This document shows positions 16,250 through 24,281 of a stretch of DNA of 64,000 nucleotides, one piece after another (within the stretch, counting starts at the first letter, position 1; each line of letters opens with the position of its first letter). The translations under genes were made by a program, and so were the position numbers. The DNA is from Metabacillus fastidiosus NBRC 101226 (GTDB lineage Bacteria > Bacillota > Bacilli > Bacillales > Bacillaceae), in assembly GCF_001591625.1 (NCBI RefSeq), contig NZ_BCVG01000001.1, positions 62,001 to 126,000 of the forward strand, in the 5' to 3' direction. The notes under the pieces were generated by a model. The model made no database searches and had not been told where the DNA came from. It saw only the letters and a program-made list of their open reading frames with translations.

Positions 16250-16300
16250 GGAAAGCGCCCGATTGTTGAATAAGATTCGTATCGTCTTCCTACTAAGATA
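16250..16300 (+). repeat. Dispersed element fragment (GCGCCCGATTGTTGAA)
   Basis: AGCGCCCGATTGTTGAATAAGATTCGT at 16253-16279 resembles pieces near 43309 and 45498. The copies are short and non-coding, and probably remnants of a repeat family. Confidence 0.45.
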
Positions 16301-16305
16301 AAGCG

Positions 16306-16462
16306 AGTGTAGCTTTAAAATAAAGTTTGATTAAAAAATGCCTTTCAATCCATGTTTAATAACAAATGTAAAAAATCCATTTTGAAAAAAGATTGTTCAA
16401 AATGGATTTTCTCTTTTTAACTAAGTATTAGATTGTTATAAAAAAGTTTGATTATTTTAATA
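16306..16462 (+). repeat. Structured non-coding element B, copy 2
   Basis: AATAAAGTTTGATTAAAAAA, about 45 bases, a hairpin AAAATCCATTTT/AAAATGGATTTT with TCTCTTTTT, then TTATAAAAAAGTTTGATTATTTT. The flanking boxes match copy 1 at 15328-15500, while the stem differs on both sides and still pairs. That compensatory change suggests a selected RNA structure. Confidence 0.6.
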
Positions 16463-16473
16463 CTCCTTATTTT

Positions 16474-16560
16474 ACTAAAGCACCCGATAGTTTAAGTGTA
16501 ATTCTTCACAATTTCTATGATCATGTTCAACTAACGCACCCATTAGTTGAAAAATGGTGC
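16474..16560 (+). repeat. Dispersed element A, copy 2
   Basis: ACTAAAGCACCCGATAGT followed by TAAGTGTAATTCTTCACAA matches the copy at 15246-15288. It is followed by TTCAACTAACGCACCCATTAGTTGAA, a dyad with the same core. No gene is visible in 16082-16678. Confidence 0.55.
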
Positions 16561-16678
16561 TTTTTTCTTTGATTTAAAACACTTTAAAAGCAAATGTAAT
16601 GCAGTTACATTCAAGTTGTTTAAAGCATCAAATTTAAGGCGTTAGATAGGTTAGAAGCGAGTTAGTGAAAAAAAGAAG

Positions 16679-16891
16679 TTAAATAATCTTTTTCATACCA
16701 CAATTTCTACATTGTCTTAGAAAAACACCTTTTTTAACTGAGTTTTCAAAATGAGCTTTATCGCAATTATCGCAACGGCCCGAGGATTTATCAGGAAGTT
16801 CTGTATAGAGATATACTTTATTGAGATCATATTGTAGACTGTCGGATTGTTCATTTGATTCTAATAGTTCTTCATTTTCCATAAGGATCAT
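16679..16891 (-). CDS. Small zinc-ribbon protein
   Basis: 70 residues. The C-terminal half holds Cys-Asp-Asn-Cys and Cys-Arg-Asn-Cys, a four-cysteine zinc ribbon, after an acidic N-terminus. Such small ribbons bind nucleic acid or proteins. No good ribosome binding site is visible. The in-frame ATG at 16882 is an alternative start. It stands alone, so no partner can be named. Confidence 0.5.
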   Translation of the reverse strand: MILMENEELLESNEQSDSLQYDLNKVYLYTELPDKSSGRCDNCDKAHFENSVKKGVFLRQCRNCGMKKII

Positions 16892-17018
16892 CTACTGTTT
16901 AGATTTGCTTTAAACATAATAGCATGAATCGTCTTGTCGATGGATGACTTTAAAAGAAGGAAAATCTCCCCTTTCTCCCCCGACCTTAACAACTTGTCCT
17001 AATTGCGGAATAAGAAAA

Positions 17019-17090
17019 AAACCTGCATTTTAATACAGGTTTTATGATCAAACTTTATTATAAAAGATCGAACTTTATTTCAAAGTCATA
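17019..17090 (-). terminator. Terminator with element-B-like boxes, copy 3
   Basis: On the minus strand AAATAAAGTTCGATC and AATAAAGTTTGATC precede AACCTGTATTAAAATGCAGGTT and seven T. The boxes match element B at 15.3 and 16.3 kb in the opposite orientation. The rest of 16892-17455 has only a short open frame (Leu-Pro-Gly-Met-Ile-Ile-Ala-Ala-Glu-Leu-Val, minus strand near 17230-17290) that looks like a gene relic. Confidence 0.55.
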
Positions 17091-17455
17091 TCACTCCCCA
17101 TATAGCTCATTCTAAGCTTTGATTTATACTGGTGAAGAAAGACTATCAGTCTATAAATAAACCCTTAGAAGAGAAATACAGAGCTTAGAAGTGGATATAA
17201 TGAGTTGATCTATTCTGAAATTCGTATTTACCAAGTGCTATAACTAACTCTGCAGCAATGATCATTCCAGGTAACAATTTCTACATGGAATAAGCCCCTT
17301 CCCTACTTCTAATAATCATGTTTTGTTTATAATATAGCTTTCTTTGAACGATTAATTAATTTATGTAGGAAAGGCTGCTATTCGTGTATTGCCCACTTGG
17401 AAGCGAAATACTCAGCTTATAATCGTTGAAACGGTGTATGAATAAGTAACTCTCA

Positions 17456-18343
17456 TTAGCATATTCTGTTTATGTATTCGTCCTTATGTAAGACGTAAAA
17501 TTCCAGTAATTTTAATGGTTCAATATCGCTTAATGAAAAGTCAGGATGATGAATCTGGGGTAAATAAGGTACTAAAAAATGAAAGGCCATTTCTGAACTA
17601 ATCTCATTAATCATAGTGTTTGTTTCCAACTCCATTGACCAATCCTCTTCTGAATCAAATAATTCCTCATTAAAACGCGAGGTAAACCAATTTTCTGTAA
17701 GATGATGAAGAGATAGTAGCGTCTCACTATGAATTTGTTTCTCTATATATTCTGCATACCATTCTAAAAAGTGCTGTTGATCAATATACCATATATTCTG
17801 CGGTAAGCCTTCCCTTGATCTTTTAGTAGGTTGTTTAGAATCTAAACAGATTAGAATACTTACTTTCCGGAAACTCCAATTATGATGATGTTGATGGCTT
17901 TTATAGTCTGTATAAGCCCTTTCCACTTCGATTTCTACTTCTTCCCCATTCCAAACAGCTTTGAAGTCAGGCCCTTGAGGAAATGGTCCTTGAAGGTTCT
18001 CTAAACCGAATTTCTCCGGATTATCATTCACATATTGCTGAATATAAGCTTCAGGAACCTTTTTGTTTTTGATTTTGTATATAAGACTAGATATTTTCTC
18101 AAGGTCATTTTTTTGAATGATAGTTACTAATTCCGTTGAAGCCTTATCATACTCGGTTTTCAAGGAGGAGTTTTGGAAAAACTCTCTTTCTTCCACATGA
18201 TTAATATTGAGATGATTACAAAGTGGACAATATGAACCCCAAACCGCTTGCCAAGGTAATCCAATGTTTTTCACATTGTACTTGCTAACAAAATATTCAT
18301 ATGAACATTCAGAACAATCTACTCCAGCTGTTGCTCTACTCAT
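17456..18343 (-). CDS. Zinc-cluster and PD-(D/E)XK nuclease-like protein
   Basis: 295 residues, no named family recognised. The N-terminus has Cys-Ser-Glu-Cys (about 10-13) and Cys-Pro-Leu-Cys (about 39-42), a zinc ribbon. Around residues 122-143 the pattern Gly-Pro-Asp-Phe-Lys-Ala-Val-Trp, then Glu-Val-Glu-Ile-Glu-Val-Glu, resembles the Asp...Glu-x-Glu core of restriction-endonuclease folds. A His-rich run Ser-His-Gln-His-His-His follows. The C-terminal 120 residues are helical and acidic. GGGGAG gives the ATG at 18343. It stands alone between repeats. A repair, defence or transfer nuclease are all possible. Confidence 0.6.
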   Translation of the reverse strand: MSRATAGVDCSECSYEYFVSKYNVKNIGLPWQAVWGSYCPLCNHLNINHVEEREFFQNSSLKTEYDKASTELVTIIQKNDLEKISSLIYKIKNKKVPEAYIQQYVNDNPEKFGLENLQGPFPQGPDFKAVWNGEEVEIEVERAYTDYKSHQHHHNWSFRKVSILICLDSKQPTKRSREGLPQNIWYIDQQHFLEWYAEYIEKQIHSETLLSLHHLTENWFTSRFNEELFDSEEDWSMELETNTMINEISSEMAFHFLVPYLPQIHHPDFSLSDIEPLKLLEFYVLHKDEYINRIC

Positions 18344-18450
18344 TTTTATCTCCCCTATTTTCTTCAGTTACATTGGCTTTTCTATTGTTAATAACTAAAT
18401 TATAGTACATTCTGCTTCAAATTTAAGCTGGAATCGTAATTCTGATGAGT

Positions 18451-18477
18451 CCCCTCCCCTCCCCTCCCCCTCTCCCT
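18451..18477 (-). other. G-rich tract with G-quadruplex potential
   Basis: The minus strand reads GGGAGAGGGGG, then three AGGGG units: five G runs separated by one to three bases, in otherwise AT-rich DNA. It lies 110 bases upstream of the gene at 17456-18343 and at the edge of the AT-rich repeat field. Confidence 0.6.
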
Positions 18478-18489
18478 TTTACTTATATA

Positions 18490-19110
18490 ATTCATTGTTA
18501 AATATATATAAATATATATTTAAATAGATAATAAGTTATATAATAAAGGAATTATAATCAAATATATATTTAATTATAAAAAACATTATATACTATAATA
18601 TATAATGTTTTGTTATTGATGCATTATTGATTATCGAAGCTCAATTAATTAATTATCAATAAGTTAAGAAATACTAAGGTAGCCAATTATCGATATATTA
18701 TTGATGTGCTGATAACACCCTGTGAATATTGATCGAAAAGCATTTTATATTAGGAATAATATTACTTGTAATAAATCGGTCATGGTTTGTAAATGGATTA
18801 ATTAATGATAATATATCGAAGGAAGTTTGATTGGTAATAAATAATTTAATGAAGATATATTCAATAATGATGTATTATTGTAGATAGATTAATGATCGAT
18901 TATTTATTATTGAAGGATTAGTGTGAATATATTGTTAACCTATTATTGATTGTTAATGGATTATTTTAATAGAGTAACGATAGGTTGTTAGTGGTTTAGT
19001 TGTTATTGATTGATTGTTGATGATAAATTAATGAGTGATTATTGATTATTAGTGGATTTTCGTTTTTTGTATATGGTAGATTAATAGGTAGGAGTATAGA
19101 ACTTTGAGAT
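18490..19110. repeat. AT-rich field of TTATTGAT-type repeats
   Basis: No credible gene lies here. TTATTGAT or its complement occurs at least seven times (near 18613, 18625, 18654, 18701, 18948, 19005, 19037), mixed with ATCGA and GGATTA blocks such as TTATTGAAGGATTAGTG. The field ends just before the MerR/DUF3967-like gene. It could be that protein's binding region, a second centromere or an origin. Confidence 0.5.
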
Positions 19111-19126
19111 AATAGGGGAGATGAAG

Positions 19127-19849
19127 ATGATAGAGGATAAGAGCTATGAAATGAACTCAAAGTTTTGGCAAATTGGAGAGTTTCATAAATTAGTAGATAA
19201 AAGAGGATTAACAACAGTCGATAATTGGTTCAAGGATTTAGAGAAGAATAAAATTCATTACATTGCTAGAGAAAAAGATAGTGATCAAAAAATCTATGAT
19301 GAAACAGATGCTCAGATTTTAAAGTATATAGATATGCGAAGAAGGGAACAAATTCCTTTAAAAATTATTATGGATGAATTGCCAAATTATTTTGAGCTAA
19401 GACCGTTTCCGATTGAAGAAGATACTACTGATAATGCACAAGTGCTAGATCTAGCAGCTATACAGAAAAAATTTAGTGATTCTATTGAAAAATCTGTTGA
19501 AGAACATATCAACAAAGGTATAACTCAACTAAAAAGCGAATTAGGTGAGTTCTTAGATGGAAAAATGAGTTCGTTTTTAAAGCAAGCAGCTGCTATTGAA
19601 GAAAATAATAGAGACAAAGGTGAAGGAAGGGAACAAAGGTTGATAGAGACTTTAACAGCAAGAAGAGTTGAAGCTAAACTGAGAAGAAAAGCTTTAACGC
19701 TTTGGACAGAAAAACCTTCCAGTGAAAGGTTAATTAAAACAGGTTTGTTTAGTAAAAGTGAAGATGTAAATAAAAGAGATTTATTTGTTGAAGAATATAT
19801 TGATCAACATTACGAAGAAGAGTTCACAAAAGAAATGACTAAACGTTAA
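19127..19849 (+). CDS. MerR-like HTH protein with coiled coil and DUF3967-like tail
   Basis: About 240 residues. The N-terminus is a MerR-like helix-turn-helix: Trp-Gln-Ile-Gly-Glu-Phe, Val-Asp-Asn-Trp-Phe-Lys-Asp-Leu-Glu, and Asp-Ala-Gln-Ile-Leu-Lys-Tyr-Ile. A helical coiled-coil stretch follows (about 110-160). The C-terminus has Trp-Thr-Glu-Lys-Pro-Ser-Ser-Glu-Arg and Phe-Val-Glu-Glu-Tyr-Ile, as in DUF3967 proteins common on Bacillus plasmids. The ATG at 19127 is preferred over 19121 because the AGGGGAG box would overlap the latter. It probably binds the AT-rich repeat field just upstream, for regulation or plasmid maintenance. Confidence 0.7.
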   Translation: MIEDKSYEMNSKFWQIGEFHKLVDKRGLTTVDNWFKDLEKNKIHYIAREKDSDQKIYDETDAQILKYIDMRRREQIPLKIIMDELPNYFELRPFPIEEDTTDNAQVLDLAAIQKKFSDSIEKSVEEHINKGITQLKSELGEFLDGKMSSFLKQAAAIEENNRDKGEGREQRLIETLTARRVEAKLRRKALTLWTEKPSSERLIKTGLFSKSEDVNKRDLFVEEYIDQHYEEEFTKEMTKR

Positions 19850-19933
19850 TGAATTACAAAAGAAGGTTATGATTGAATAAAATTGGAAAGTCGATTAAAA
19901 TGAAAAGAAATTTAATAGCTATATAAAGTACGT

Positions 19934-19981
19934 GGAAGAACCCGGCTTTTTGAATCTTATATTCAAGAAGTCGGGTTTTTC
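19934..19981 (+). terminator. GGAAGAACC leader with intrinsic terminator (20-kb gene)
   Basis: GGAAGAACC (19934-19942) enters a 17-bp stem, AACCCGGCTTTTTGAAT against ATTCAAGAAGTCGGGTT, with G-U pairs only, then TTTTT. It ends about 43 bases before the start of the next gene. Confidence 0.8.
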
Positions 19982-20023
19982 TGTTAATACCATTTATCTT
20001 ATATAAGAGAGGGAAGGAATAGC

Positions 20024-21109
20024 ATGACGACTCAATCATTACAACCGATATTAATCACTGGAAGTGGAGATCACCAAATACTTTGGAATTGGTTTGACTT
20101 ATATGAATCTAGGTTAGCGATAATAGGGGACAATAATGAGAGTAATAAACAGCAGCATTTAAAGAAAATTGCAGAAGAATTAACAAAAAAAGATCCGAAA
20201 ACAGTATTTTGGATCAAATCAGAGGAAGCATCAGTTAATGATGATTATGATAGTTTAGATTATTATAACTTAATGGAGTTTGAACAAGTCCCAACAGAAA
20301 ATGTAAGAGGCAAAGAAGAATTTGATAGAAAAAGGATGGACTTTGTACAGTTATTTCTGGAAACAATTTCTCTAGTAAAAGGGGAAAGTAGACTATCCTT
20401 AATACCTCTAACTTCATATCGTGAAAATGTCGAAGGACCGCTAATGGGATATGTAAGGGCCTTGGAAAAGATCGATGATGAAGAAAAGAGAGAATGGTTA
20501 TCCTATCAATTCGATAGTTTGGGAAAAATAGAGTGGAAATACTTTCAGGGGGAAGGCTATCAATATTTATACCAAAACGGTACTGTGGAGGAAACTCTTT
20601 TATCTTTCTTGAAAGGTATTTGGTCATATTGGGCCTTAACATCAAACTTAGCGGAACCTCAACAAATGTTATTGATTATTGAAGTGCCAAAGCAGTTAAC
20701 TGATATGGCAGCACCGAAAGAAGTTAAAGCAATTATTCAAAAACTTTTAGCTAGTACAATAGCTTTAACTGAGGAGATAACGTTAGCGACTATTGTAAGT
20801 ACGGAAACATTCTTTCCGATACCTGAACTAAATATGAGACATCATTTGTATTTTAAGTATAATTCTTCTGACTTTGATTGGAGAGAAGAAGAGAAAAGGT
20901 CGTATTTCCCTGATGAACTAATGAAAATGTGGGAAGCTGGATCAAATAATGCAGCATTTCTAGTTGATCTAGCGACAGGAAATGCATTAATCACAGATCA
21001 TATGAATATAGAGCTTTATAATCCTGATAAAGAAGCTCTTAAGCAAGAAGCAATTGAGCAAGAAGAAGGGGAACAAGAAGAAGAAAAAGAAAATATTGAC
21101 ACTTTATAA
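20024..21109 (+). CDS. Hypothetical protein, possible inactive ATPase-fold component
   Basis: 361 residues, unrecognised. Residues 8-15 read Pro-Ile-Leu-Ile-Thr-Gly-Ser-Gly, a strand and turn like the start of a P-loop, but the Lys-Thr is absent. A hydrophobic strand Leu-Leu-Ile-Ile-Glu-Val near residue 225 resembles a Walker B strand. The tail (330-361) is almost all Glu/Gln. It may be a degenerate HerA/VirB4-type ATPase domain, but this is weak. The gene shares the GGAAGNACC leader with the Tad-like operon just downstream and precedes it, which suggests a role in the same machine. Confidence 0.55.
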   Translation: MTTQSLQPILITGSGDHQILWNWFDLYESRLAIIGDNNESNKQQHLKKIAEELTKKDPKTVFWIKSEEASVNDDYDSLDYYNLMEFEQVPTENVRGKEEFDRKRMDFVQLFLETISLVKGESRLSLIPLTSYRENVEGPLMGYVRALEKIDDEEKREWLSYQFDSLGKIEWKYFQGEGYQYLYQNGTVEETLLSFLKGIWSYWALTSNLAEPQQMLLIIEVPKQLTDMAAPKEVKAIIQKLLASTIALTEEITLATIVSTETFFPIPELNMRHHLYFKYNSSDFDWREEEKRSYFPDELMKMWEAGSNNAAFLVDLATGNALITDHMNIELYNPDKEALKQEAIEQEEGEQEEEKENIDTL

Positions 21110-21170
21110 TTGTTGATGTTATTCTAATGAAGAATTAAATAACAAGTAAATAATTAACATAATCCAATGT

Positions 21171-21218
21171 GCGAAGCACGCACTCCTATATTAATAATAG
21201 GGGTGCGTGCTTTTTTTT
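21171..21218 (+). terminator. GCGAAGCACG leader with intrinsic terminator (Tad-like operon)
   Basis: A variant of the shared motif, GCGAAGCACG (21171-21180), opens a 14-bp stem GCACGCACTCCTAT/ATAGGGGTGCGTGC with one G-U pair, followed by eight T. It ends about 43 bases before the TTG start of the operon's first gene. Confidence 0.8.
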
Positions 21219-21260
21219 GTGCGTAAAATTGGACAATTTTCAATTCTGGAGTTGATTTTA

Positions 21261-22622
21261 TTGAAGGTCCTTATCGGGATGACCAATGTTGATCTTGCAC
21301 AAGCATTTTCTAAACATATTAATGAAAAAGGTAATCAAGTTTTAGATGTTTGTGTGAGTATAGAAGATTTGCTTCAATTCCTGATGAATGATGAGAACGG
21401 AAATTTACCTGACATAATTTTAATGTCTACGGATGTAGCATCTAAGTTAAGTGATAAAAGATTAGAATTTTTAGCAGATTGTATAGTAACAATTCGTGAT
21501 AGATTTCCTAAGATAAAATTCATTATCCTAGCTAACGAAAAAGCTGGTCATCCCTTTTTAGCTGAGTTAGTTAGTATTGGGATTTACAATATTTTCTTAA
21601 CATCAAGTAAAAAGATAAGTTTAGATGAATTATTAGAAACGGCTGAAAATCCTCTAACGTTTTCAGAAATTAAATTTCTAAGAGTAGTAAATAAGGAAAT
21701 TCCATGGCGACGAGGTAGTTTACAAAGTCAACCTAATGAAGTTCAAATCAATATTACTAAAAAGTATGAAAATGGGGATCAGTTAAGAGAAGAACCAAAT
21801 AGAAAACCTATATTATCTCCAAAAGTAGGAGAATTCAGAGAAGCTTCTTTGTTAAATCACATAGATGAAGAAGATTTTTTACAAGAATACCTTCCAACTA
21901 AAGAGAAAGAAAAGGTTGTTATTCAAGATAAGATTATTGGTGCAGTTTTTGTTGGAATTGTTGGAGTTGAAAAGAATACGGGATCTACCCATTTGAGTCT
22001 ATTATTAGCAAACTTTCTGAATAATAGGGGATTGAGAGTTGCAGTTATAGAAGCGAATAACTCTAATGACTTTTTTTCGGTTGAATATGTGTATGAGGGT
22101 GGAAGAGGATACACCAGTAAGAAAGAGATGTTCAATATTGATGGGATTGATCACTACAAAAGTATAGGGAAGTTGAACTTCTCAGAATTAGTACACCAAT
22201 ACGACTTTATCATTTTAGATATAGGTCAAAAAGAAAATACTCAATATTTTGAAGAGTTCTTTCGAGCTCACATAAAAATTGTGACTTCTCATGCTAGTGA
22301 GTGGAAGCGGGATAAACTGATGGACTTCCTTTTATCTTATCAAGAATATGATCAACAAAATTGGCATTTAGTTTTACCATTTGCTGACTCTCAGACATTA
22401 GAGGATATAGAAAAAGAAACGTTACTATTTCCTTACTCCATTCCTACGCACTCAGATCCATATCAACGTTCTGAAGAGTTAAATATGGTTTTTGAAGATA
22501 TGCTTCAAGAGAACTTACCAACTCTACAAGGAGCAGCAAAGCAATCAGCTGTTTGGTTATATGGTGGACTCTCAATTCTAGTTTTAGTTTTTATTGTAAT
22601 TGCAATTACTTTTTTTAAATAA
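21261..22622 (+). CDS. TadZ/CpaE-like protein, receiver-like plus ParA-like domain
   Basis: About 453 residues from the TTG at 21261, which follows TGGAG. Residues 1-120 have the alternating strands of a response-receiver-like domain (Leu-Pro-Asp-Ile-Ile-Leu-Met-Ser). Residues about 225-420 look like a MinD/ParA fold with a deviant P-loop Gly-Val-Glu-Lys-Asn-Thr-Gly-Ser-Thr, then Phe-Ile-Ile-Leu-Asp-Ile-Gly. A single membrane helix closes the protein. TadZ/CpaE proteins place Tad pilus machines at the cell pole; a C-terminal membrane anchor is unusual. It is the first gene of a long, tightly spaced plus-strand operon. Confidence 0.7.
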   Translation: MKVLIGMTNVDLAQAFSKHINEKGNQVLDVCVSIEDLLQFLMNDENGNLPDIILMSTDVASKLSDKRLEFLADCIVTIRDRFPKIKFIILANEKAGHPFLAELVSIGIYNIFLTSSKKISLDELLETAENPLTFSEIKFLRVVNKEIPWRRGSLQSQPNEVQINITKKYENGDQLREEPNRKPILSPKVGEFREASLLNHIDEEDFLQEYLPTKEKEKVVIQDKIIGAVFVGIVGVEKNTGSTHLSLLLANFLNNRGLRVAVIEANNSNDFFSVEYVYEGGRGYTSKKEMFNIDGIDHYKSIGKLNFSELVHQYDFIILDIGQKENTQYFEEFFRAHIKIVTSHASEWKRDKLMDFLLSYQEYDQQNWHLVLPFADSQTLEDIEKETLLFPYSIPTHSDPYQRSEELNMVFEDMLQENLPTLQGAAKQSAVWLYGGLSILVLVFIVIAITFFK

Positions 22623-22634
22623 GGAGAGAAATAA

Positions 22635-23588
22635 ATGAAAATTAGACAACGTAATAAAAACCTTTTATATGCAGGGGGGATAGGCGCTTTAACTGTCGCA
22701 ATTATCTCTTCAGTTGTTGTTTATTCTTTGTATGTGAATTGGAAAGAAGATGAACATAAAAAAATGACAGAATATGAGAACAAAATTTCTAGTTTAGAAG
22801 AATGGGCAACTAAGCAAAACAGAGGGTTTAGGCTTAAAGAAGAAGTAAAAGCAGGAACCAAAATTGATGCAAACATGGTGGAACAAGTTTTGTTAGCAGA
22901 TAAAACTGCTTCAGAGGACATTCTAAGTTTGGGAGAAATCGAAGGTCGCTTTGCTAAGGTGGATATGAAGCCTAGCACTTTAATGACTGATAGTGTCCTT
23001 TTTAAAGAAGAAGCTACTCCAAAGGATTTAAGAGACGGAGAATATAGTTTCATCACGTTAGCTCAAAAACTTAAAAAAGATGATTTTATTGATGTACGAA
23101 TTCAGTTTCCTAACGGTAACGACTACATTTTGTTAAGTAAAAAGAAAGTGAAGAACATTGAAGGTGAAACAATTTGGTTTGATATGAAAGAGAATGAAAT
23201 TCTTACTATGTCTTCAGGTATTGTTGATGCTTACTTAGAAAATGCGATCATCTATACAATGCCGTATGTTGATCCATATATTCAAGACGAGGCAATTGTT
23301 ACATATCCAGTGAAAGAAAACGTGAAACAGCTTATTATTGATAGCCCAAATATTCTTCAGGTTGCAAAAGATAGTTTAGCAAGCCGCGGTCGTGAAGCAT
23401 TAGAATCAAATCTTAAAACAATGGAAGCACAAGATAAGAGCACTTATAAACAACAAAAAGAACAGCAGCAGCAACAGATAAAAGAGAAGCAAAAAGAGGC
23501 TTTACAAACACAACAGGAAGTATTTGAGGAATCAACAGAGCCAGTAAGTGATGGTCAAGGTAATCAAAACCAAGAGGGAGGTCAATAA
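22635..23588 (+). CDS. CpaB/RcpC-like SAF-domain protein
   Basis: 317 residues. A membrane helix at 10-31 is followed by a coiled segment and an SAF-like region (about 65-115: Val-Lys-Ala-Gly-Thr-Lys-Ile, then Arg-Phe-Ala-Lys-Val-Asp-Met-Lys). That arrangement matches Flp pilus assembly protein CpaB. After a beta-rich middle, the last 60 residues are Gln/Glu-rich. CpaB proteins join the pilus channel at the cell envelope; Gram-positive versions lack a secretin partner. It lies 12 bases after the TadZ-like gene, behind AAGGAGAG. Confidence 0.75.
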   Translation: MKIRQRNKNLLYAGGIGALTVAIISSVVVYSLYVNWKEDEHKKMTEYENKISSLEEWATKQNRGFRLKEEVKAGTKIDANMVEQVLLADKTASEDILSLGEIEGRFAKVDMKPSTLMTDSVLFKEEATPKDLRDGEYSFITLAQKLKKDDFIDVRIQFPNGNDYILLSKKKVKNIEGETIWFDMKENEILTMSSGIVDAYLENAIIYTMPYVDPYIQDEAIVTYPVKENVKQLIIDSPNILQVAKDSLASRGREALESNLKTMEAQDKSTYKQQKEQQQQQIKEKQKEALQTQQEVFEESTEPVSDGQGNQNQEGGQ

Positions 23589-23589
23589 T

Positions 23590-24279
23590 TTGAAGAAAAT
23601 TTTGTTTTTAGGCTCTAAGAATAAGAGTGATTTAGTCATGTATATAGCTCTTATTCTTAAAAAAAACGGTTATAAAACGGTTATAGCTGATGCTACACAA
23701 AAAAAGACATATTTACGTTCCTATACTAGATATGCTGACCAGGACACTCTTTACAATTTCTTTAATGTTGAAATCGCACCGGTAAACAGTTTGCAAAATT
23801 TAAAATCACTAATGAAGAGTTCTGGCGAAGATCTTAATAAATATGACTTTATGTTAGTGGATATTGACCATGTACACGATCAATATGACTGGGAAGATTT
23901 CGAAGCAAGTTACTATGTTGCTGATTATGAAAAAGTTACGTTGTTAGATGATACAAAGCTCATGAAAGATATTCTAGCCAATAATGATAAGGGAATAATA
24001 TTTAACCAAGTAGTATATGAAGTTTCAAGTAATATTGATAGCGATTATTTGGATTATTTGTTTAATCACAAAATAAAATGGTCCAGCACTTATAAATTGC
24101 CTTTCGATGAAATGGATGTAGCCAATAAGGTGGATATGCAATATAACATGAAACCAACTTTTAAGAGATTATCAAAAGAGTTTAGAAATACATTATCATC
24201 CATTATTACTGTTCTTACAGGCCATCATGAAAAAGATACAAAGATTGCTATGAAGCAAATAGAGAAGGGAGATTATTAA
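23590..24279 (+). CDS. ParA-fold protein with degenerate P-loop (first)
   Basis: About 229 residues from the TTG at 23590, after GGGAGG. It starts with a strand Lys-Ile-Leu-Phe-Leu-Gly-Ser-Lys-Asn-Lys-Ser-Asp in the place of a P-loop, then helix and strand Thr-Val-Ile-Ala-Asp-Ala. A second strand Phe-Met-Leu-Val-Asp-Ile-Asp follows near residue 95, as in MinD/ParA proteins. No proper Walker A motif is present, so ATP hydrolysis is doubtful. It is the second of three ParA-like proteins encoded in a row, which could form mixed assemblies. The function is inferred from fold and operon. Confidence 0.6.
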   Translation: MKKILFLGSKNKSDLVMYIALILKKNGYKTVIADATQKKTYLRSYTRYADQDTLYNFFNVEIAPVNSLQNLKSLMKSSGEDLNKYDFMLVDIDHVHDQYDWEDFEASYYVADYEKVTLLDDTKLMKDILANNDKGIIFNQVVYEVSSNIDSDYLDYLFNHKIKWSSTYKLPFDEMDVANKVDMQYNMKPTFKRLSKEFRNTLSSIITVLTGHHEKDTKIAMKQIEKGDY

Positions 24280-24281
24280 AA

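Noticed and set aside
18996-19214. 72-codon open frame on the minus strand in the TTATTGAT field
   Set aside because: It is Ser/Leu/Asn-rich low-complexity translation of repeats and overlaps the start of the MerR-like gene.
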